DNA of 29,287 nt, taken from NCBI GenBank assembly GCA_018398765.1, contig JAHBMJ010005712.1, positions 80,402 to 109,688 on the forward strand. Direction: 5' to 3'. The notes beneath the pieces were generated by a model. It worked only from the letters and a program-made list of their open reading frames with translations. It made no database searches and was not told the origin of the DNA. Source of the stretch: Chromera velia (lineage: Eukaryota > Sar > Chromeraceae). Positions 10,330 to 19,859 of this stretch are shown piece by piece. Each line of letters begins with the position of its first letter. Position 1 is the stretch's first letter. Position numbers and translations under genes: made by a program.

Positions 10330-11122
10330 AAATGGTTGGAAGGAGAAGGAAAACCAACCCATCACATGTGTACCCAGACACTTTTAGAGACAGACGGGCA
10401 ATCGATCGGTGGCTTGAGAGAGAGAAACGAATTCAATTTAAACAAGGAACCGAACCGACCAATCAGCCCATCTCTCTGCACACACCGCCTCCCCCCAACA
10501 TGCTGCCTACCACTTTTAAAGAATCCCCAATTGACTGCCCTCCCCCGACTCATTACTTCACTGCGAATAATTTCCTTCCCGTCATTCCCTCAATTTTTAC
10601 ACCCTCCCCACCCCAACCCCCGAACCCAAAAAATCAACCCCGACCGAGCCCATGCCGACCAATCCCTACCCTCCCTGACTGCAGACATAGGCAGGCGTGT
10701 GAGGCAAGCCATTCAGAAAGAGAGAAAGAAAGAATTCCCTCTCTCTGCCTGCCTGTCCGTGTGTGAACTTTCAAAACAACCGTTCAACCTGTAGTCCTAC
10801 AGTACAGCCGAAGAAAGCCAACACCCACCAAAAAAGAAAACACACACTCAAACACCCTCAGTAACACAGAGAAGAGAAGAGAAGAGAAACGAAGTGGAGA
10901 AAGAAGGAAAGCAAGAAAGACAGAAAAGGAGTACGACAGAGGCAACCTCACATTCACGCGCCCAAATGGGCATCGACCGACAGACGGCACGCAGGCACGC
11001 ACACGCACACACACATAGACACACACACGCACAGAAAGAAAGAAAGAGGGAAACAGAGAGAGAGCCTGACCGGCAACCGGCCAACGGCCTTCATGCCAGC
11101 GCAAACCGACAGACAAGAAAGG

Positions 11123-11156
<34 letters not shown>

Positions 11157-11409
11157 GAGAAGAGCTCCGGTGCATTCCCAAACGAATGCGCGCTGTCTCA
11201 GCACACAGACGTACACAATTATTATATAAAGCAATTCAGACAGGATCTGAGTTTTGTTTCCACGGACGTCCTTCCTTCCCCTCCCTTCCCTTTCTGTCCC
11301 ATTTTCCTCGCTTCATCCAATTTGTTGTTCTTCCTTTCCGCTAACCTCTCAGGACCCCCTTTTATCTGTATGCAAACCCAGACCTTCCTTCCACCCATCC
11401 CCCCTTTCC
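10330..11409. other. 3' flank of the HugZ-like gene, simple-sequence rich
   Basis: This stretch holds AC- and AG-rich simple sequence, including (CA)n at 11124-11153, a Pro-rich spurious plus-strand ORF near 10320-10766, and no exon that I can support. It probably contains the 3' untranslated region and terminator of the minus-strand gene ending at 11410, but no clear polyadenylation signal could be singled out. Confidence 0.4.
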
Positions 11410-12764
11410 TCAGTCCGACGTCACACTCGACGTCCCCGTCTCCTCCCCCTGCCCCTTGGAGCCCGCGGCAGCCTGAGCAGCTTCTCTCGTCATCTGCACC
11501 AGCAACTCCTGCAAAAAAGAAGAAACAAGAGAACAAACAAGGAAGCAAGGCGCGTTAAGCCTGCGAGACTCTTACATTCCGTCGCCGCACTTGCAGCGAC
11601 TTGCAGTCAGCAGAGTCCGCGTATTCAGGCCTTCTGCTCTCTTCCGCTCATTAAATTTTCTTGCACTCTTTGTCAAATTTGCCCTCTTTCTCTCTCAGTT
11701 TCGTCCGGCTGTGCGTCTGATTGCTTCCTTATCAGTTGGTCTCTCATCGTGCGTCGGCTAGTCCGTCCATCTCGTGCATCTGTCCGTCCGTCCGTCTGTG
11801 TGTCTGTTTCGTGTCTCTGTGACTGACCTTGATGTCCTTCCTGCTTTCTGCAGGTCTGGGAAAAGGAATTCGGAGCTTCAACTGCTCGTCTTCCTTCCGT
11901 CCGCATTTAACCGTCTGCAGTGCAGTGCAGTGCAGGGCCGCGGGCACAGGAACAGAGAGGAAAGAGAGAACAGCGACACAGAGTGGAGCAGAAAGCACGG
12001 AGAGAAAGTAGCGAGGAAAGAAAGAAGAGCAGAGGACAGGAGGAGGAAAGAAGATCTCTCTGTCATTCCTACCAATACCTCTCCCAGTCTTTCTTCTTTC
12101 CGCGCTTCACTCTCCAAAAGAGCGTCTCACGACAAGCACAAGGAGGACCCCCCCAAAACACTTCAGCTGGTTCAATCCTGTGACTACCTGACTGAGTGAC
12201 TGACTGACTGACTGACCATGCCGAGGCGATCAAGGTTCACGATTTCTGCGTGCTGTGCGGGGAATCCTGTCGCATGGAGGACCTGCATCCATCATCATCA
12301 CAGAGAGAAGGGAGGGAAGAGAGAGACAGAAGCACGAAAGAAGAAAGTGCATCAATCCACGACGGGAAAAGAGGACTAAGGAAGAAGGAGGAATTGAGAC
12401 CTAGACAGACTGTCAAATACGGACAAGTCAGGGGACAAGACTAGATTTCCCTCGAGCCGTCCTCTGACTGATCCGATCTTTCTTTCGGCCCTTTTTTCTT
12501 CTTTCTCACTGACTGGTGACAGCCGGGCAGAGAGAAAGGCTGACTGACGCACAGGCAGGCAGGCGGGTGAAAAAGAAACTGATACCCTCGGACTTTTCCA
12601 CAGATTTTCTAAAACATAATCAGAGGTACTCAAGGAGACTGCTGACAATGTTCTTGGTTGCGTCTGAATGATCCTCGTTCATGTGTGTCATCACGGGCTG
12701 TGCGAACTGCATGATGGGGTCTGGCGTTGCAGATGAGTACTCTTCCGCAGTGAACGATTCCGCT

Positions 12765-12813
<49 letters not shown>

Positions 12814-12819
12814 CACACG

Positions 12820-12877
<58 letters not shown>

Positions 12878-15800
12878 GGGCGGAAACGAAGAGGTGTCAA
12901 GTGAAGGGAATGCGAAAGCCACACAACGATTGAGATACCGTTCTGAGCATTGCAAAGCTGTGAAATGAAGTGGACCAGCCAGCAACGGAAAGGGACTCCT
13001 AAACAAACGAAAAAGAAAAAAAAAGAAAAGGAGACTCCCCCAAGGAAAAAGAAGAACGATCTGCCTTGCTTCCACATCAAAGACACGACCCAAAGAAGTC
13101 AAACAAGTCAAGACAGCCACTAAACAAAAGGGCACAGACAGACAGTACACTCCCTTACTGATCGTTCCAACGACTCACCTCGCGAACCCCCCGACGTATC
13201 TCACTGCCTCAATTTTCTCCATTTTGAACATCAAAAAATCACCTGCAGTTCGGCGAGCAGACAAATGGACAGGAAGGCAGGTGTAGAAGATAGAACACTG
13301 CAATGCGAGCCTAAAGTGGGTCGGTCTGAAAAAACGGTCGGCCCTGCAGGTAATACCGCTCATCCCTTCTGGGCGGGATCGGTCCCTTTTTATACCTCCT
13401 GTCTGCACTACCGCTTTCTTCCTGCGAGTCCCCCCCATCCCATGATTGTTCGCAGGAGATAGCGGGATGCACAAAGCAAAACCAAAAGCAGAGTATCCTC
13501 TTCCCTGATTTGACACAGCTACTCACCGAACTGCACCCAGAAATGCTTTGGGTGTCTGTCGCTGTAGAGAGCTTTGGCCTCCCCAGACTCCTCTTTCAGC
13601 AGTCTCTTCAGAGTGCCGATCAGAACCACACGACCGTCAGCGGAACCCTGCAGCCAACAAACGAAGGAAGGAAGCAGATGAAGCAGACGGAAGAAAAAAG
13701 GAAATTCCAGACAAGCAAGGAAGGAATGAAAGACCACAAAAGCGAAGCACGCTCTAAACAGAAGGAATGAGCACAAACAGCAGCCAACTTAAAGAGTTGA
13801 ACGCATGCAAAGGAAAGCTCTTCGGGACGTGCGAGAGAGGGGGGGGGGAAACGCAAAAAAAGGTGAAGGGGATGGCTTCTCCCTGAGATAGAAACTCTTC
13901 CCTTCTTCTTGACAACTGTTCGTTCGTTCATCGAACTAACCAGCCAACCAACTAACCTTAAAGCCACTTGCCGTCACAGTCAGAGCGACGTTGGGGTTTT
14001 TCAGAATGTCCTGCAGGCAGGCAGGAGAAGAGGAAGGAAGGGTTTGTGTGCCGTGTAGTGTTGTACTGAAGTGGGGAAGGAAGGAAGAAAGGAAGCATGG
14101 GGGGGCACGGAGAGGCAAAGAGGAAACGGACAGGAGGAGGAAAGAAAGGGGCAAAAAAAAAAGTTCAACTCAAGGGAAGCGAAGAAAGCCAAAAGGGCCG
14201 GGCGGACAGCTTCACATTGGAGACTGGGCTCGTCGATCCGAAAGAAAGAAGCACAGACAGGTAAACGAGACGGCACAAGCGGTTTAATTAGTTGGGGTCT
14301 TTTTGAACTCCTGGATGCAAACGAGCCCAATGTACACAGACACGCATACGTCGACGCACGGACCTGCGTATGAGAGCTCATGGTTGAAACGCAAAAAATG
14401 GGTTTGCCCTCCTCATCCAGTCCGAAGGCCACCACCCCCGCGCCCGGAAATCCTTCCAGGGAACTGGAGATCGTCGACAGGGTGCCGTATCTGCATCCTC
14501 ACCATCCATTACCGAGTACCCATACACACACCCACACACACTGACACACACGCACACACACACACAGAGACACACACACACAGAGACACACGAAGGGGGG
14601 GGGGGACGAAACATTGAGTGTCAACTTTGTTCTGTTATATCTCTGTGTGAAGGGGGAAGAGCACAAAAAGATGCACCACTTGTGTCTCGCCATCGCCATG
14701 TCCACTGTGAGAAATCTGCACTTAGAGACCAGATTGTTACCCAGCAGCCTGACTGACTGACCCTGTGGAGTACTCCACCAAGGACCGCGCGTCTTCAGCA
14801 GGGGAGAGTCTTGCTGCGTTGGCTTGGTGCTGCACAGTAGGGGCATTAGTGAAAAGGAAGGAGGTGACGAACGAGTCATAGAAAGCCCTCACCCACTCTT
14901 TCTGACAGACAGAAGAAAGCAAGGAAGGATGCAAGGGAGAAAAGAGAGGACAAAAGAAAAGAAAAACAAGCTGTGAGTTCCATGGTTTTTCTCGCAGCCA
15001 TCCGGCCAGAGGCCTGCCCGCAGAGAGGCTGACTGCCAAGATCAGGAATATGGAACGCCTCCCAAGGGAGCCGGGCTCAACACGAGGGAATTTGTTTCAG
15101 ACGACGCTGCCTCAACTATACACCACAGACAGACAGTCAGAAACCGTCAAGGCGCTTGGGTGCAGCCCACAAGACGACGCCCCCGAAGGATTGTCGCACA
15201 AGTGTGATCGTCCAACAAAAAAAAGAAGAAAAGGGAATCATATCTCTACTCCCTGAATCAAGTCTGCAGAGCGGGTAGAGGGAGGAGAAATCTAGACAGG
15301 GAGGGGAAGCACAGAGAAAGAAGAGAAGAGGGAAGGACAGTGGAAGAGAACAACATCGGGAAGCACAGAAAAAACGAGAGAGACGGAGATAGGGACCGGA
15401 CAGAACAGGCAGACCTCCTGAATTCGAGCTTGTAGAGCTGCTTCCTCGGGAGGGATCGTTTTTTGCTGCAAGCACATGAGGACAGGATTGTGGGGCTGTA
15501 GTCATGAATACGGACAGAGAGACTCCTTTCGAAGGAAACTGAGGGGGGTGAAGACAAAAGACAAGCGAAGGTCAGGGGGGCGGCTTTGGACTCGTTTTGC
15601 GTATTTGTCGGTTCCTTATTCAGTGAATTTGATTTCTTCTCTCCGTCTCGATCATGGACGGTCGTCCTTTCGAACGGAACAAACAGAGGTGCATACAGTT
15701 CTAAGCACCAAAACAATACAAATCTACCGCCCCCCCCATTCTTCTGTTCTTCCTCTCTCTACTCCGGAGCCGCAGGTTGAGCGTTGACACAAACATACAC

Positions 15801-16715
15801 ACAGACGCTGTGCACTGATGCACTGACCGCTGAATTGGGTACTGCGTGTCCCCCCCCTCCACCCTCTTCTTTCTTCTCCTCTTCCGTCTCCGTTGCAGTC
15901 TCTTGTGCAGCCGCCAATATGGTGGACCCCCCCACCCGTCTCCTCTTCGTACTGAACGCTGAATCGAATACTGTGTGCCCTCTCCCTCCCCTCTCTTCTT
16001 TCTTCTCCTCTTCCGTCTCCGTCTCTACTTTTGCCGTCTCCGGTGCAGCGTCCAATACGGAGACGGAGTGGCAGACGAGGGGAGGCGGGCAGGCAGAACC
16101 TTCAGTTCCCGAAGAGGTCAGTGACTCAGCAGAGGCACTCAACCCCCGCAGCTGTCTCTTTGGGCCCATCTCTGTCGGTCTGGCAGACGATTTCTTCCCT
16201 TTCTTGCTGCTGCCCGAAGTCGACGCACCGCGTCCTTTTCCCGTCTCCTCCCGTTTCCCTCTCCCTTTCCGTACCGCATCCACCACTCTTTTGATGGGCT
16301 CAACCAGCTTGAATCGCCCCGCTTGCATTCCGAGCCAACCCCGGCTTCTCTTATCAGAACAACCCCAAAGGCGAGTATCCCTTCCGGTTCTCTGCTGCAA
16401 CTCCCAAAGGGGGGTCGCTTGGCGGGGTTGTCTTCCTCCCATTCTCTTCAGCAAGTGCTTCTGTCTGGGCAGTCTCTGTCCTTTTCCCATGTATCCAAGA
16501 CTTGAAAAAGCCAACTGTTCCCCCACCTGCAGACAATAAGCAAGGACCATGAACATAAACAGAACGCAGAAGTGAAGAGGGGGGGAACCAAAAAGCGTTT
16601 CAAGACTCACCGAGAGTCTATCGTTGTCAAAAATTTCTCCTTCATCTGACGACGCGAAAAGCACAGCTGCACCGCCCCACACCAGCAATCTCAACAGCAG
16701 ACGGTTGGAAAGCAT
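11410..16715 (-). CDS. HugZ/HOZ-like FMN-binding split barrel + DUF2470 protein, plastid-type leader
   Basis: Twelve minus-strand exons in transcript order: 16715-16611, 16526-15828, 15465-15415, 14901-14762, 14490-14364, 14010-13957, 13647-13527, 13242-13179, 12764-12647, 12282-12217, 11914-11828, 11508-11410. All phases agree, giving about 576 residues. Exon 1 is a signal peptide (hydrophobic run in residues 5-21), followed by a basic transit-like stretch. The PNPOx-like barrel starts near residue 286: SPAEDARSLVEYSTG, YGTLSTI, then GVVAFGLDEEGKPIF, NPNVALTVTASGFK and RYVGGFARAESF. DUF2470 follows: HMNEDHSDA, LDRLGM, LRIPFPRPAESRKDIK. Relatives include bacterial heme-degrading HugZ, chloroplast HOZ and GluTR-binding protein, so a tetrapyrrole-linked plastid role is likely. 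The C-terminal ten exons are secure. The join of the signal-peptide exons (GTCAGT donor at 15827; alternative GTACGG at 16274) is inferred, and they could be a separate gene. Residues 36-268 contain a duplicated Glu/Lys-rich segment. Confidence 0.75.
12766..12874. repeat. (AC)n(AG)n microsatellite abutting a 3' splice site
   Basis: Plus-strand (AC)n with a few GC interruptions runs from about 12769 to 12836, followed by (AG)n to about 12866 and GCGA repeats. On the coding minus strand this reads (CT)n then (GT)n and ends directly in the CAG acceptor of the DUF2470 exon that starts at 12764. The microsatellite therefore takes the place of the usual polypyrimidine tract. Confidence 0.85.
15829..16062. 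repeat. Diverged tandem duplication of about 128 bp in the linker exon
   Basis: Plus-strand GCTGAATYG-starting blocks at about 15830 and 15958 share a pyrimidine-rich core ending in CTTCCGTCTCCGT. On the coding minus strand the two copies encode the related segments ETETEEEKKEER...DSAFS and ATETEEEKKEEG...NSAVS. The duplication accounts for much of the acidic part of the linker between the transit-like region and the FMN-binding domain. Confidence 0.65.
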
Positions 16716-17281
16716 TTTTGCACGTGCCTCACTAACTGTCACGATCAGGAGGCGATTTCAACTCGAGCCGCATGCAAGGAGACGAAACAACCGAAGGTCG
16801 TCAGCTTTAAAGCGGCTGAAGAAAATTTCAGGCAGCGTGGCGCAACCAGCGGAGTACCCTACTTCATGCCTTTGTAGCACGCTTCTGCGTCACTGTCACA
16901 TCTCCAAATTACTTGGCAGAGAGGAGGATTGGTGCGGTTGGGTCATGGTTGGGTCTCAAATGGTCTCAATTGTTAAAGTGAGTCTGATCCTGATGTCTGC
17001 ATGGGCCGCATATGGGCCGCGGCCCATCCGCGGCCTGGGCCGCGGCCATGCACATGCATGCAATATCCCGTCGGATCGACCAAAAGAAGCTTTCCGGGAC
17101 CACTTTTTTCCGGGGCCTGCCTTTGAAGAGGTTAGAACAGTCAGCCAAACAGTTGAGGTGCGCAGTAACCACATGATTCTCATGATTTTCATCGCAAAGA
17201 GTGTGTTTAGAGCGGAGGGGACCGCCAGTAAAGTGAGTGTTTGTCTTGATTGCGTGAAGAGAAGTGAGACATTGAGGGGGG
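16716..17281. promoter_or_regulatory. Divergent promoter region with nested GC-rich palindromes
   Basis: 566 bases separate the inferred start codons of the minus-strand HugZ-like gene and the plus-strand Derlin gene. Roughly mid-way lie a perfect 16-bp palindrome (ATGGGCCGCGGCCCAT, 17012-17027), an immediately adjacent stem-loop (CCGCGGCC 17028-17035, GGCCGCGG 17038-17045) and CACATGCATGCA (17051-17062), which contains the ApiAP2-type word TGCATGCA. A further GCATGCA lies at 16770-16776. No TATA box is evident. A shared bidirectional promoter is inferred from gene orientation and symmetry. Confidence 0.55.
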
Positions 17282-18904
17282 ATGCGCGGTCTGGTGCTTT
17301 GCGTGGTGGGGGTGTTGCTGGGATTGCTGGGGCACGATGGAGGAGTTGTGCACGCTGGGTCACTCAGTAAGACGAAGCCTGTGTCGAGACAGAGGCTCAG
17401 AGAGACACAGAGTCATAAGGATGTTGGTGACGTAGCACGGAGGGAGCGAAAGTCTTCAGAGACTGCAAGTGATGCTTTGAGCGTCTCCTCCTCTGCTGTC
17501 TCCCCGTCTCCGCTGTCTCTCTATGGAGGAGCGGCAGTAAGTCCCACCACGAGGAAAAAGAAGAAGACGGCACGTGAGTGGCAGGCATACTTTGATAAGA
17601 AACAAAAGCCCAAGGGACTCTATGGAGCCTTTATTCGTCCGGTCATGAGTCGGTATTACAGTGTTCCCCTTGTCACCCGTCTCTACCTGACTATGGCAGC
17701 TCTGCTGACGGCGTCACATCATATGGGGGCAGAGCCGGAGATGTTTGCATTGGAGAAGGGACGAGTTGTACGTGCCCTCGAGTTATGGCGTCCCTTTACA
17801 GCGCTCGCTTTCTATGGAAAGCTGTCTATGTCAATGGCGCTGAATCTATTTTCGTTGATTCAATACGGAAAGGGACTTGAGAAGAAAAACGGGTCTGCTG
17901 ACACGTTCATCTTCCTGGTCACCCAGGCCACACTTCTGTCTCTGTTCGGCTTTGCCCTACGGATGCCGTTCCTTGGCAACTGCTATGCGAGTGCAGTGCT
18001 ACTGGTCACAGCCATGATGGAGCCGATGGCACCGGCACAGACGGTCTTCGGTATCGGGATCAAAATGTGGCAGATTCCTTTCGCAACGATGATTGTGGAT
18101 GTGCTACAAGCACAGGAACTTAAAGCTGCAGTACCGCATCTGGTAGGAATCTGCACGGGATACATCTACCATTACCTCACCAAGGTCGGTTCGGGGCGGG
18201 TGATTTCGTGGCGTTCTACGCCGTTTTGTCTTTCTGACCCTCAAATGATTCGTTTGTGTTTGACTGTATTTTCTCAGTGCTTAAGGCTCTTTGTGGGCTT
18301 TTCACCTTCGTCTCCTCTCTGCACCTCCGATTCCCTTCGTCTCCTCTCTGCACCTCCGATTCCCTTCGTCTCCTCTCTGCACCACCGATTCCCTGTTTCT
18401 CTCTCTTTGGGCCTTTCTCTTGCTGGCGTCTCACTGCACGCGGACTTGTTTGAAGAAAAGAAGGGAGAAGAAGAAATCTGTGGTCTGTCTGTCTGTCTAT
18501 CATATAGTCTGTCTGTCTGTCATATAGTCTGTCTGTGTGTCTTTAGAAGAGTGCACGGATTGCGTCTGATTGTCTCTGGATTTGTGTGTGAACTTTCTTC
18601 CATGTCATCTGCCCTGCAGACAATTCCCGACAGAGGCGGTTGGAATGTTCTGGGTGCCCCCAAGTGGCTGAAGTGGCTGATGAACAAGGATGATGTCACA
18701 GGGGTGATCAAACAACAGCCGCAGAAAGGGGATCAAAAAGGGGGAGGCCAGGCAGGAAGCGGAAGCGGCGGGTCTTCCTCCTCTGGAGGGGGGGCGCGCA
18801 AGGGGGGGTCATCGTCGGCATCAACTACTGGGGGGGGGCAAGCGAAGAGGAAAAAGTACAATAAGAAAGGCGGTGGAGCAGGAGCGGCCTCCACGGGATC
18901 ATAG
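17282..18904 (+). CDS. Derlin family protein with signal peptide, probable symbiont-derived Der1 (SELMA)
   Basis: Two exons, 17282-18184 and 18620-18904, give about 395 residues; the phase-0 intron runs GTCGGT...CTGCAG. Residues 1-25 are a signal peptide with a likely cut at VHA|GS, followed by a Ser/Arg/Lys-rich transit-like region to about residue 110. The Derlin fold then follows: PLVTRLYLTMAALLT, the conserved Trp-Arg of loop 1 in ELWRPFTALAFYG, several hydrophobic segments, and a last segment with GxxxG (GICTGYIYHYL). Exon 2 adds GAPKWLKWLM and a Gly/Ser/Lys-rich tail without an evident p97-binding SHP box. Ordinary ER Derlins lack a cleaved leader; symbiont-derived Der1 of SELMA has one and helps move proteins across the second-outermost plastid membrane. 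The residue after the predicted cut is Gly rather than Phe, which fits periplastidal rather than stromal targeting. SELMA assignment is inference; Derlin membership is firm. The intron itself is open in frame. Confidence 0.8.
   Translation: MRGLVLCVVGVLLGLLGHDGGVVHAGSLSKTKPVSRQRLRETQSHKDVGDVARRERKSSETASDALSVSSSAVSPSPLSLYGGAAVSPTTRKKKKTAREWQAYFDKKQKPKGLYGAFIRPVMSRYYSVPLVTRLYLTMAALLTASHHMGAEPEMFALEKGRVVRALELWRPFTALAFYGKLSMSMALNLFSLIQYGKGLEKKNGSADTFIFLVTQATLLSLFGFALRMPFLGNCYASAVLLVTAMMEPMAPAQTVFGIGIKMWQIPFATMIVDVLQAQELKAAVPHLVGICTGYIYHYLTKVGSGRVISWRSTPFCLSDPQMIRLCLTVFSQCLRLFVGFSPSSPLCTSDSLRLLSAPPIPFVSSLHHRFPVSLSLGLSLAGVSLHADLFEEKKGEEEICGLSVCLSYSLSVCHIVCLCVFRRVHGLRLIVSGFVCELSSMSSALQTIPDRGGWNVLGAPKWLKWLMNKDDVTGVIKQQPQKGDQKGGGQAGSGSGGSSSSGGGARKGGSSSASTTGGGQAKRKKYNKKGGGAGAASTGS
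18305..18391. repeat. 29-bp tandem repeat, three copies, inside the Derlin intron
   Basis: Units starting CCTTCGTCTCCTCTCTGCAC begin at 18305, 18334 and 18363, with one change in the third copy. Three copies total 87 bases, so the intron stays a multiple of three only with this copy number. A copy gain or loss would shift the frame of a retained-intron product. Confidence 0.9.
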
Positions 18905-19350
18905 TCCGGTTATGCAAAAGTGGAACAAGAGCGTTTAGATCTAATAATTTATTTTCTGTATCATTTTCTTTGAAAAGAAGTGTCTTGAAGCTTTTAGTAG
19001 ATATTTGTATACATTTGTGAAACAAATAGAAACCGATAAAACATTTTGCAAAATAGGGTAAAGTTGGATGAAGTAAATTAGTGAAGGAAAATGAATCTAT
19101 TTTTTGTAGTTTCTTTTTTCCTTGAATTTAATGTTAAACACTATATAGCAGTGTGACTAACAGTATCATACTGCACACTATGTTCCACAGTGTATGTATG
19201 TGTAAAAATATATACATAAATATATAAAAAGTTAAGTAAATTGATGTTTTATCTTAATTTGTGGCTGGATTTTTGGTTGATTGATTAATCGATTGATTGA
19301 TTGAATTTCACTTAATTTAGGTTTTTCTTGTTGTATCTTTTTGTTGTTAG
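18905..19350. other. AT-rich 3' flank of the Derlin gene
   Basis: AT-rich sequence directly after the Derlin stop, presumably its 3' untranslated region followed by intergenic DNA. No ORF, microsatellite or clear repeat stands out, apart from short ATTGATTGATTGA-type runs near 19280-19305. Confidence 0.5.
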
Positions 19351-19595
19351 AGCCATGCAGCAGCGCGGGGCGCTCCCCAGCTACGGTTAGAGCTACGCTG
19401 ATCAAGATATCAGCGTCAGCTCAGAGAGCCAGCCAAGCTGCTGAGCTGGAGGAAAAGAGAGAGGCACTTCCAGAGAGCCCACTGCGGAATGTCAGCCGAA
19501 TCGCCAGAATTGACAAAGCACAAAAGTTTGTGTACGCCTCTATACTCCGTTCGTCCGTTCTGCGGCGCGCGATGCGCGCCCAGTCTCGCAATTAA
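19351..19595 (+). other. GC-rich ORF island, possible exon
   Basis: A compact GC-rich island between AT-rich flanks. After a TTGTTGTTAG acceptor-like sequence, one frame is open for about 80 residues (for example ATLIKISASAQRASQAAELE and NVSRIARIDKAQKFVYASIL) and ends in TAA at 19595. It has no in-frame ATG, and I recognise no family. It could be a terminal exon, part of a mobile element, or a relic. Confidence 0.25.
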
Positions 19596-19629
19596 GTTAA
19601 TTAATTTAAGAGTCGGTTAATTATATAGA

Positions 19630-19672
19630 GCATGCATGCAATAATACATTAAATTGCAATCGCATGCATGCA
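19630..19672. promoter_or_regulatory. Paired TGCATGCA sites upstream of the 19.9 kb gene
   Basis: Two TGCATGCA palindromes (19633-19640 and 19665-19672) lie 32 bases apart, about three helical turns, some 190-230 bases before the ATG at 19860. Their spacing and promoter-like location suggest a transcription factor site. ApiAP2 proteins bind this word in Plasmodium and Cryptosporidium; binding here is inference. Confidence 0.4.
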
Positions 19673-19859
19673 GTACTGAACACAAAATATGCAGCCAATT
19701 AACGGTCCAAGAAGGGTAACCAGTGTCTGTCAGAGGTGGAAAAGGTTTGAAGAAGAAACGAAAAAGAGGAGAGCTTTTATTCTTTCCTGGCTAAAGTGAG
19801 GTCACTGAGATGACAGAGAGTTTGTGAACTTTGCAAAATCGGTTCTGTGCAGAGAAGAG

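Noticed and set aside
10320-10766. 148-codon plus-strand frame with ATG
   Set aside because: Its second half is Pro-rich simple sequence, there is no recognisable domain, and it lies in the 3' flank of an opposite-strand gene.
12620-13150. Single 176-codon minus-strand frame read as one exon
   Set aside because: Only its end (12647-12764) is coding; the rest is intron with (CT)n(GT)n. The stop at its end lies beyond the GTCAGC donor at 12646.
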